This document shows, piece by piece, positions 43,484-50,486 of a stretch of DNA of 64,000 bases. The first letter of the stretch is position 1, and the number at the start of each line of letters is the position of its first letter. The notes below the pieces were generated by a model, which had not been told where the DNA came from, searched no databases, and was given only the letters and a program-made list of their open reading frames with translations. This DNA comes from a virus: IMG/VR virus record IMGVR_UViG_3300033156_000312, positions 18,046-82,045 of that record. The stretch is one strand, 5' to 3'. The translations under genes were made by a program, and so were the position numbers.

Positions 43484-43660
43484 TTACCTCTGCTTTGGGA
43501 CTATTTGAATCATAGGAACTGTAATTAAATCTAAATCATATTTTTCAAGAATAGTTCTAATTTCTTTATCTGCTTTTTGTATCTTTTTTTGCAATAATTG
43601 TTGAGCTTTAATCTGTAACTCTTGTTCTGTTAAACGTTCACTTTTTTTCTTCTTAAACAT
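43484..43660 (-). CDS. Small charged helical protein
   Basis: A 58-aa protein with a strong ribosome site (aaggaggt) and a charged helix (SERLTEQELQIKAQQLLQKK) ending in DLITVPMIQIVPKQR. It lies between two fibre-like genes and could be a fibre chaperone or linker. The function is unknown. Confidence 0.55.
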   Translation of the reverse strand: MFKKKKSERLTEQELQIKAQQLLQKKIQKADKEIRTILEKYDLDLITVPMIQIVPKQR

Positions 43661-43671
43661 CTCCTACCTCC

Positions 43672-45261
43672 TTAAGTTAATTCTACTCCCACAACATCTC
43701 CACTTCCTCTTCTAAATAATAAATAAATACGATTTGAATCATCAGTATCTTTCCATATTGCCATATAATCATCAGCATTTAAAGTTGGTTCAGAAGCTTG
43801 AGCGTATATTTTTATTTTTAATTCCCCTGTTATTTCTTGTTTTCCGTTTATTTTTACATATTCATTATCAAATTCTCCATAAATTAAAGGAACAGACCCA
43901 GTAACCTTTCCATCATTTTCAATATATAACTTATTTGAACCTGTTTCATTATAACCTGCATGATTTCCAATGAAAACATTCTTGTTACCTGAAATATTAT
44001 TACGTCCTGACCCTGCACCTATGAACACATTATACTCTCCTTCTGTGTTCTGATTTCCTGCCGCATGCCCTACAAAAGTATTTTGCTGGCCTCCTATATT
44101 GTTTTCCCCTGCATTTACACCTATAAAAGTATTATAAATTCCTGTTGTATTAAGTCGTCCAGAGTATCTTCCTATAAACGTATTTCCATATCCAGTGCAT
44201 CCTCCTGTAATATCTTGCCCTTGTCCTGCCGCATGCCCTACAAAAGTATTATACTCTCCTGTTGTATTCCAATACCCCGCCTTCATACCTATAAAAGTAT
44301 TAAAATCGGCTATATTTTGACAACCAGATAACTGACCTACAAAAGTATTATACTCTCCTTCTGTGTTCTGATTTCCTGCCGCTTGCCCTATAAAAGTATT
44401 ATGCTCTCCTGTTGTATTCTGATTTCCTGCTCCATGTCCTATAAAAGTATTGTTACTTGCTATTGTATTTTTTTGACCTGACTTTACCCCTACAAAAGTG
44501 TTGTTATATCCTGATGTATTGTCTATACCTGCCCAAGCACCTATAAAAGTATTATAATTGCTGGTAGCATTTTGACCTGCTCGTGCACCTATAAAAGTGT
44601 TATAAGTTTCTGAAGTAATTGCTTGTCCTGCATAAGCACCTATAAAAGTATTATAAATTCCTGAAGTAAAATTATAACCAGCTCTTATTCCTACAAAAGT
44701 GCCTTCAGTTCCCGTTGAAAGTCCACTTTGTCCTTTGCCTGCTTCTTTACCTATAAAAGTGTTCTTATCCCCTGTATTATATAATCCTGCTTCTTTACCT
44801 AAAACTATCCCATCTGTATTTAATTCTTTCAGGAAATCATAACCAGTGTATCTATAAGCTCCTATTTTTAAATCTAAACCATTAGAATCGAATCTTGTTA
44901 TCTCATTGTTATCTACTACATTAGTAATATAACTCCCGCCAGTTATGTCTACAACTTCAACTTTTGAATCGTCTTCTTCTATTTTATCGGTATTTATTAC
45001 AAGTGCTTCCGCTTTCCATTTTGAAGAAGCTGAATCATATCTCATTATATAATCGTCTTGAGGAGTTCCAGTATCAAAATCTACATCACTTAAATCATTC
45101 AATTGATTTACAGAGCCAGAACCAGCGACCCATTCAAATTTGCTTTGACCAGAAGCTTTACGAATATAATAATTATCCTGAATAGCATTAATAGCTTCAA
45201 TATCATCTGGTAGAATACTTCTAATTTGAGAATGCCTAACTCTTGTATTTCTTTCCGCCAT
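43672..45261 (-). CDS. Tail fibre with NTFIG-type solenoid repeats
   Basis: A 529-aa fibre. The N-terminal 140 residues include NTRVRHSQIRSILPDD and LNDLSDVDFDTGTPQDDYIM, a virion-attachment style shared with the protein at 45983. About 16 units of 17-24 residues follow, consensus yNTFIGxxAGxxNttgx. The ending SNKLYIENDGKV-PLIYGEFDNEYVKING is like fibres processed by endosialidase-type chaperones, although no chaperone domain is present. It probably forms a trimeric beta-solenoid shaft for adsorption. Confidence 0.82.
   Translation of the reverse strand: MAERNTRVRHSQIRSILPDDIEAINAIQDNYYIRKASGQSKFEWVAGSGSVNQLNDLSDVDFDTGTPQDDYIMRYDSASSKWKAEALVINTDKIEEDDSKVEVVDITGGSYITNVVDNNEITRFDSNGLDLKIGAYRYTGYDFLKELNTDGIVLGKEAGLYNTGDKNTFIGKEAGKGQSGLSTGTEGTFVGIRAGYNFTSGIYNTFIGAYAGQAITSETYNTFIGARAGQNATSNYNTFIGAWAGIDNTSGYNNTFVGVKSGQKNTIASNNTFIGHGAGNQNTTGEHNTFIGQAAGNQNTEGEYNTFVGQLSGCQNIADFNTFIGMKAGYWNTTGEYNTFVGHAAGQGQDITGGCTGYGNTFIGRYSGRLNTTGIYNTFIGVNAGENNIGGQQNTFVGHAAGNQNTEGEYNVFIGAGSGRNNISGNKNVFIGNHAGYNETGSNKLYIENDGKVTGSVPLIYGEFDNEYVKINGKQEITGELKIKIYAQASEPTLNADDYMAIWKDTDDSNRIYLLFRRGSGDVVGVELT
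43920..44815 (-). repeat. Coding repeat array (NTFIG units)
   Basis: About 16 units of 51-72 bases encode N-T-F-[IV]-G-x-x-[AS]-G followed by a variable N-rich loop. Conserved codons recur (acttttatagg on the coding strand), while loops differ. The irregular spacing and open frame show a protein repeat, not a CRISPR. Confidence 0.85.
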
Positions 45262-45273
45262 ATATTCCTCTTG

Positions 45274-45468
45274 TTACAAATTTAAATTCTTTAAGATAAA
45301 TAGAATTAACCTACTTAACTTCTTTAGATAGTTTTTAGCCGAATTAAGGTTAGTTATATTATTATCAATATAATTATTAATTTGTTGTGGCGATAAATTA
45401 TCAATCCAAGATAATTTAATTTCTCTTATCGCTTCTCGCTGTTTGTCTGATTTGAGTCGTTCTGGCAT
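45274..45468 (-). CDS. Small helical protein
   Basis: A 64-aa helical protein (SDKQREAIREIKLSWIDNLS) with a hydrophobic C-terminal helix. It lies just upstream of a fibre gene. No family is recognised. Confidence 0.55.
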   Translation of the reverse strand: MPERLKSDKQREAIREIKLSWIDNLSPQQINNYIDNNITNLNSAKNYLKKLSRLILFILKNLNL

Positions 45469-45469
45469 T

Positions 45470-45670
45470 TTATAGTTCCTCTCTTACAAATGCGGATATT
45501 TTAAAATCAAATTTATAATCCTGAAAGCACTTCTTACAAGTTACTTTATAACTGTTTAATTTATAGGTAAAATCATTTGAATTTACTTTTTCTGTTATTG
45601 GACTGATATAAAAATCATCATGTCCACAGAACCGACAATAAAAGTTCATTTTAGTAACTAAAGTGCTCAT
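45470..45670 (-). CDS. Zinc-ribbon protein
   Basis: A 66-aa protein with CRFCGHDDF and CKKCFQDY, a clean four-cysteine ribbon. It starts immediately next to the stop of the coiled-coil gene. It is one of several such ribbons in the virion gene cluster. The function is unknown. Confidence 0.6.
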   Translation of the reverse strand: MSTLVTKMNFYCRFCGHDDFYISPITEKVNSNDFTYKLNSYKVTCKKCFQDYKFDFKISAFVREEL

Positions 45671-45913
45671 TTATTTTTCTTCTTTCTTTTCTTCTGGGGG
45701 CATTAATAATTCATTAATAAACAGAATAATTCCTTCTAACTTTGCCACTTGAAATTGTATTTGTTTTATTGCATTTTCGCCTTTTTTCTTTTCGGCTTTC
45801 GCCCACTTTAATTTACCTTCTATAATTCCACGAAGATTATTAGAGTCTATCTGGCGATTCTTTTTCATACGTTTTAAAGTTTCTTTCTGTTTTTTATTCA
45901 TTTTTTTCCTCAT
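45671..45913 (-). CDS. Coiled-coil protein
   Basis: An 80-aa protein with a Lys-rich N-terminus and a long helix (residues about 25-70), with hydrophobic positions at heptad spacing. The site taaggag precedes the start. The function is unknown. Confidence 0.55.
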   Translation of the reverse strand: MRKKMNKKQKETLKRMKKNRQIDSNNLRGIIEGKLKWAKAEKKKGENAIKQIQFQVAKLEGIILFINELLMPPEEKKEEK

Positions 45914-45982
45914 TTTATACTCCTTACTTTAATAATTATAGTTAACGTGTTTTTGGGTTCTACATTAAGAAACTAAATTGTT

Positions 45983-47008
45983 TTAGTCCTTAACGTAGTA
46001 AGCAATTACAATATCGCCTGAAACAGGGTCAGTCGCAAAACTAACCGTAGTTCCAGAAAGCGTATAATCTTTACCAGTTCCTTCCTGCTGAACTAAACCG
46101 TTCAAGAACACCATAAGTGTTCCAGAAGCAGGGGTGTTACTGAGAGTAAAATCTCCAGCATAACCAGTATCGTCTATCTGAGAAGAAACATCTTCTTTAA
46201 CAACATCAGCTTCTACTAAATAATCTTTCTTAACACTAAGAGTATCTCCAGTAATCTGAAGAGTATCATCATCTACATTAACTGCCAAAACTCCAGCAGA
46301 AGCACTTAATCCATCACCAGCAAAAGCAGTTGCTAAATCAGCAATAGATTCTAACTTAGCTTTATCAACACCAGTAGATTTATCAAGAAACATAATCTCA
46401 TCACTACCAACATCTACTACTCCTGCATCTAAATCTACCACTACATCTTCTAAATAACCCGCAGTATCTCCAGATTGAGCTTTAACTTTTTCATCAGTGT
46501 CAACAATATCATAAAACTCTAATCCATCGGGTGTAGCATTAACTCTAACTCCTTTACCAGCTTGACCAGCATAAGAACCAGGAGTATCTGTTAATCCTAA
46601 GAATGTATCAGTATCACTTGGGGTTGCCCAAGCTATACTGCCACCAGTTTGTAATTGCAAATACTGACCTGCCGAGCCAGCACCTGCATTAAACTGAGTG
46701 TCATCCAAAGAATCATCAGCTACCTTGATACCAGAAGCTGAACGAGCAATAGTTGAACCATCAAGTTTTACTTGAAGATTCTCACTGCCATCATCTTCTA
46801 AACCTTCGCCAGCGAAATCAGAAACATCAATAGCTAACTGATTGGCACTGTTTTGAATACCGTCGCCAGCTATAGCAGTAGCAATATCAGCCCAAGCATC
46901 TTGCTTCATCACGCCATCAGCATCAATAAAAGCTAACTTATCACCAATAGCAAAGACTTCTTCGCTTAAACTAATTTGAGCTCCACGAATTCTTGTATTT
47001 AACGCCAT
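45983..47008 (-). CDS. Fibre-like structural protein
   Basis: A 341-aa acidic, beta-rich protein of low Cys content with a very strong ribosome site (aaggagga). NTRIRGAQISLSEEV at the start is like the fibre at 43672 (NTRVRHSQIRSI). The end ASGTLMVFLNGLVQQEG-DYTLSGTTVSFA is a module also seen in the protein at 47437. Repeats such as AGDGLSASAGVLAVNVDDD occur. It is probably an abundant fibre or decoration protein, given its structured leader. Confidence 0.72.
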   Translation of the reverse strand: MALNTRIRGAQISLSEEVFAIGDKLAFIDADGVMKQDAWADIATAIAGDGIQNSANQLAIDVSDFAGEGLEDDGSENLQVKLDGSTIARSASGIKVADDSLDDTQFNAGAGSAGQYLQLQTGGSIAWATPSDTDTFLGLTDTPGSYAGQAGKGVRVNATPDGLEFYDIVDTDEKVKAQSGDTAGYLEDVVVDLDAGVVDVGSDEIMFLDKSTGVDKAKLESIADLATAFAGDGLSASAGVLAVNVDDDTLQITGDTLSVKKDYLVEADVVKEDVSSQIDDTGYAGDFTLSNTPASGTLMVFLNGLVQQEGTGKDYTLSGTTVSFATDPVSGDIVIAYYVKD

Positions 47009-47154
47009 GTTTGTCCTCCTTAATTATAAGATTTTCAAATTTCATGACGCATTTCAAATTTCAGTCCCTTTCGGGCACATTGTCGCATTTAACCCTGCGA
47101 CCACGATAACTATCATGTTACATTTTCATGTCGACATGAAGTAAAAATTTTTTC
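47009..47154 (-). promoter_or_regulatory. Structured leader upstream of a fibre gene
   Basis: This 146-base gap holds a perfect 16-base palindrome ttcatgtcgacatgaa (47125-47140), a gtcgca/tgcgac hairpin (47082-47101), a ccctttcggg turn, and a direct repeat tttcaaatttca (47033-47044 and 47052-47063). It lies before the strongly ribosome-bound gene at 45983, so it could be a promoter/operator or an mRNA-stabilising leader. No clear -35/-10 pair was found. Confidence 0.5.
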
Positions 47155-47427
47155 TTATTTACTATTTGTATATCCCGAACCTCCGCAAGAGCAGTTTTTA
47201 TAACCGCCTCTAACGGAGTGTCCACAATTCGATTTCTTAATTAATCCTTCTTGTTCTAATTTCTTGAAAAGTTTATTTAAATTATTGTAAAAATAGTCCA
47301 TAACTTGACTTTTAGCATATTTAAAGTCAGCCGTGCGTTTATCCATCTTGAATCCAATAAGGTCAAGCACCTTTTTCATTGTATCTAACGTCTGCAAATA
47401 TATATTTTTGGCCACCTGTATTTTCAT
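47155..47427 (-). CDS. Small protein with Cys/Gly-rich tail
   Basis: A 90-aa helical protein (IYLQTLDTMKKVLDLIGFKM) ending in a Cys/Gly-rich segment, NCGHSVRGGYKNCSCGG, that could bind zinc. A longer-range role is unknown. Confidence 0.55.
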   Translation of the reverse strand: MKIQVAKNIYLQTLDTMKKVLDLIGFKMDKRTADFKYAKSQVMDYFYNNLNKLFKKLEQEGLIKKSNCGHSVRGGYKNCSCGGSGYTNSK

Positions 47428-47436
47428 ATTATCACC

Positions 47437-47895
47437 TTATGATTTCTTTATATAATTAACTATTACTGAATCCGTAATAACAGTATCAATTGGAAGTGAA
47501 AATTTGGTATCTGAGATAATTGTTACATCACTACTTAATAATTTTAGTCCATTTAGAAATACTTCCAAACTTTCTGTTCTAAAAGCATGTGTCGTAGTAT
47601 ATGGGTCTCCTGCTGTAACAGGAGGCAAAGGGTTTACTGTCTCGTTCTGAACTGCATAAGAATCGATAATTACATTTATTTCTTTATTGACCCAATAACC
47701 ATTTTCCCACACTAATATCTGGTCGGTTAAAGGGCTTATGATAGTAGTATCAAGCAATTCTGAAAGATATTTCTTAACGCCACCAATTCTATCCACAACA
47801 GAAAAATTAACTTCAAAAATTTCTTTTTCGATTAGTGTGATATTAAACGTTTGTTTTTCTGTTATATTTACTTTTAATTGTTCTGTCAGTGCCAT
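47437..47895 (-). CDS. Fibre-like structural protein
   Basis: A 152-aa beta-rich protein. The first 50 residues are an assembly-like strand pattern (KVNITEKQTFNITLIEKEIF), then LVWENGYWVNKEI. The end ESLEVFLNGLKLLSSDVTII matches the terminal module of the 341-aa protein at 45983. It is probably a capsid- or tail-bound fibre component. Confidence 0.62.
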   Translation of the reverse strand: MALTEQLKVNITEKQTFNITLIEKEIFEVNFSVVDRIGGVKKYLSELLDTTIISPLTDQILVWENGYWVNKEINVIIDSYAVQNETVNPLPPVTAGDPYTTTHAFRTESLEVFLNGLKLLSSDVTIISDTKFSLPIDTVITDSVIVNYIKKS

Positions 47896-47907
47896 AACGA
47901 ATTCCTA

Positions 47908-48285
47908 TTAGTTTGTTCTTTGTGTTACTGGTTCAGTAATTCGTAATCGACCAATCGCTATCACATGTCTGTTATTTTCATCATCTTCAACTGTTATATC
48001 GTAGTAATAGATTCCATGCTCTATGTCTGTATCAGATGTAGACAGGTTTATATCTGAAACCCCATCAACTGGGTCATCATGGTCATAATCACATCCAGTT
48101 GCAGAACCTATAGTATGTTTAATAATTGCGACACTATCAGCGTCTTTCATGTTCTTTTTGACAGTGAAATATACTATCCAGTTCGAAATGTCTTCTCTTG
48201 AACCTTCTGTTGAGAAGATTAACTCATACGATTTACTGGTTTTTTTATAGATTTCTAAATCTTTCCAATTTGGTCTTATTGCCAT
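47908..48285 (-). CDS. Immunoglobulin-like virion protein
   Basis: A 125-aa protein with a beta-sandwich pattern: SYELIFSTEGSREDISNWIV-FTVKKN and HGIYYYDITVEDDENNRHVI. This resembles the N-terminal domains of phage baseplate or head proteins of the BppU type. It lies between the capsid adaptor genes and the fibre genes. Confidence 0.62.
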   Translation of the reverse strand: MAIRPNWKDLEIYKKTSKSYELIFSTEGSREDISNWIVYFTVKKNMKDADSVAIIKHTIGSATGCDYDHDDPVDGVSDINLSTSDTDIEHGIYYYDITVEDDENNRHVIAIGRLRITEPVTQRTN

Positions 48286-48309
48286 GACTTATTCTCCTTT
48301 ATCTTTGGA

Positions 48310-48873
48310 TTAATCCCAACTCAGGACATCCATTACTCCCAATCCAAATTTATAACGATTAACTAATTTTTCTATTTTTTCTTCTTTATCCATAGTTTTA
48401 GGATAACGCACTGTAACATTAGGCAATCTGTATTCGCTGTAATCTGGTTTAATTAAAATTGAAGAAACGATTGCAATTAAATCCATACTTCTATTATCAG
48501 GAGCTGGAAATATATCTCCATTCTCTATTTCAAAATCTGACTGTTGATAATCAAAAATACTAATCCACGTCAAAGCTCCTTTGACGTATTCAGTTAATTC
48601 TGAATCGCTATACTTATAATAAGTATATTTTACTACTATATTATCTCCTTTGCTTAGTCCCGTTACACTTAAAGTAATTTCGTTGTTGATAGAATCATAA
48701 CTATATTCGCCAGTGTCTAATTCGACTCCGTTTAGTGTAACTTTGATTATAGATTCAATATTTTCTTCTGCTAAAGTAAATACAGGAGAAGTAGTATAAG
48801 AAAATGCCTCAAAACTTGATTTTTCTAAGTCTTCAATTAAAGCTCTAATTTTAGGACGGATTTCGGAAATCAC
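48310..48873 (-). CDS. Putative head-tail adaptor with fibre-like domain, GTG start
   Basis: A 187-aa protein. The start is a GTG at 48873, 6 bases after aaggagg; a longer ATG frame to 48948 would overlap the previous gene by 98 bases. IRPKIRALIEDL opens as head-tail adaptors often do. A beta insert (IIKVTLNGVELDTGEYSYD) is like the LNG modules of the fibres, and a helical part (LTEYVKGALTWISIFD) follows. The exact position in the virion is not known. Confidence 0.65.
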   Translation of the reverse strand: MISEIRPKIRALIEDLEKSSFEAFSYTTSPVFTLAEENIESIIKVTLNGVELDTGEYSYDSINNEITLSVTGLSKGDNIVVKYTYYKYSDSELTEYVKGALTWISIFDYQQSDFEIENGDIFPAPDNRSMDLIAIVSSILIKPDYSEYRLPNVTVRYPKTMDKEEKIEKLVNRYKFGLGVMDVLSWD

Positions 48874-49330
48874 AATATTCCTCCTTATCTTTTTCTTCTT
48901 TAATATATTTTCGGCAGAGGAGTATCTCTTTTCCTCTATCTCCGACAAATTTAAAATTATTGTGAAGTAATACTTTTCTAAATGGATGATTTTTCTTTAT
49001 TTTAGCAAATAAATCGCATCCAACATGCCATAGAAGCACTTTAAGTAATCTATCTCCAGCTTCTGCATCTTTTATTAATGGTTTAATATAAATTCTTTTA
49101 GAATTGTCTGAAAATCCTGTTACAAAAATTATACCGTCTTTCATACTATAAACTATCTTATCACCTTTCTCTAAGTAGTCATACAATATATGTGAATTGT
49201 CTTTTATAAATAATCTAAGATTACTTCTTGTTATATAAAAATCACTATAGACATCAAGAGTTTCTTGTATAATATCTTCTATCACTTTTTTTTCTTTACT
49301 TCCTACTTTTCCTGACTTGAATATAAGCAT
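48851..49330 (-). CDS. GNAT-like phage protein
   Basis: A 159-aa protein next to the capsid gene. LLKVLLWHVGCDLFAKIKKN then HPFRKVLLHNNFKFVGDRGK and EILLCRKY match the C-terminal half of small acetyltransferase-like proteins common in phage structural clusters. The acetyl-CoA loop is not obvious, so activity is doubtful. Confidence 0.6.
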   Translation of the reverse strand: MLIFKSGKVGSKEKKVIEDIIQETLDVYSDFYITRSNLRLFIKDNSHILYDYLEKGDKIVYSMKDGIIFVTGFSDNSKRIYIKPLIKDAEAGDRLLKVLLWHVGCDLFAKIKKNHPFRKVLLHNNFKFVGDRGKEILLCRKYIKEEKDKEEYCDFRNPS

Positions 49331-49354
49331 TGTCTTTCTCCTTACTGTTAGAAA

Positions 49355-49395
49355 GTGAAAGGGGGTTTAAGGGGTTACCTGTCGCCCCCTCTCAC
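49355..49395 (-). terminator. Hairpin after the major capsid gene
   Basis: On the minus strand gtgagaggggg pairs with cccccttt-cac (10 of 11 bases) around a loop of 19 bases. It begins 16 bases after the capsid stop, with only a short T-rich tail. It is a likely partial terminator or mRNA-stabilising hairpin that favours capsid expression. Confidence 0.6.
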
Positions 49396-49410
49396 GAATT
49401 GTTCTATAGC

Positions 49411-50412
49411 TTAGACTGCCAACGTAGCATCTGATGTGCAGATTGCTAACGGATTGACAATAGCCATCACTAAACTTTCATAGGCATAAACACCATAAGC
49501 GAGCAAGTTAGAAACTGCTCCACCAGTGGTTGTGCCAGCTATGACAGGAGTAGGATTTACGATTGTTGCTCTTTGAGTATTATCGACCTCCGCACCCATT
49601 AGCTTCGCTATTTCGGGAGAAATTCTCCTTCTAACGAACTTTACGGGTTTGCCCTGTGCCAACCTTGAATTCTTCGCAACCATTATCATGTGCTTTTTAT
49701 TAAGAATCTGCGTGTCGGCCTGTGCCCCACCAGCTACATCAGCTTTAACTTTACCGAATACTTTGATAACCTGTATGCCCTGTGTTCTTAGCATCTCGTC
49801 AAGACCGACACGATAATTGAAAGTAGAAGCGTTCTCTTTCGCATAAAGGTCAATCTTTTCTTTAACTGTATTACCAACTAAAAGAACATATCCGTCACCA
49901 TAGTCTTCGAGCTTATGTTTCATAGCCATTATAACATCATATAGGTCTTCTCCCGTTTCGGCATCTCTTGACTGAATTGACGCACCAGACGGTAGATTAC
50001 TTTCAAAACTTCCCGTATCAGCAGTGGCTTCTATCGCATTGATAAGAAGCAAAAGCTCTCTCTTATCGAGACCACGAGTAATTTTCTCTTTCTTTCTTGC
50101 TAATACCTGAGTATCAGGACTACCAAGAACACTATCTACCAGCACGAATTCGAGTCTTGAATTGAAGCCAGCGAAACTGATTTCAGTATCTCCTATAGGG
50201 TCTTTCTTGATAGGATTTATTTTCCCATCGCCATCAACCGCAAGGATAACCTCAGCTTCGTCATCAACAGAAGAATGTATCCAAACCTTTTCACCAGGTT
50301 CTGCGGGTGGCAGAACGTCTGCTATCGCCGATAATTCAAACGATACAGGTTTTCTGGTATCAATAGGTTCGCCTATTAATCTTGCTATTTCAAGAGTTAT
50401 GTTTTTATCCAT
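49411..50412 (-). CDS. Major capsid protein
   Basis: A 333-aa protein in the capsid position, followed by a strong hairpin. The sequence is balanced alpha/beta: EAEVILAVDGDGK, RLEFVLVDSVLG, DLYDVIMAMKHKLEDYGDGY-LLVGNTVKEK (helix and P-domain-like) and a C-terminal beta segment (ATIVNPTPVIAG). This is the usual layout of HK97-fold capsid proteins without an N-terminal delta domain. Scaffolding is supplied by the protease/scaffold gene upstream. Confidence 0.82.
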   Translation of the reverse strand: MDKNITLEIARLIGEPIDTRKPVSFELSAIADVLPPAEPGEKVWIHSSVDDEAEVILAVDGDGKINPIKKDPIGDTEISFAGFNSRLEFVLVDSVLGSPDTQVLARKKEKITRGLDKRELLLLINAIEATADTGSFESNLPSGASIQSRDAETGEDLYDVIMAMKHKLEDYGDGYVLLVGNTVKEKIDLYAKENASTFNYRVGLDEMLRTQGIQVIKVFGKVKADVAGGAQADTQILNKKHMIMVAKNSRLAQGKPVKFVRRRISPEIAKLMGAEVDNTQRATIVNPTPVIAGTTTGGAVSNLLAYGVYAYESLVMAIVNPLAICTSDATLAV

Positions 50413-50486
50413 GATTTTAACCTTTTACTATAAATTTCTTTGTCAAACTATCTTCTTTGACTATTTATCTTTTAGTCTTATCTTTA

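Noticed and set aside
43920-44815. Regular repeats that look like a CRISPR array
   Set aside because: Units are 51-72 bases of open coding frame with variable spacing and conserved protein motif, and no cas genes are nearby.
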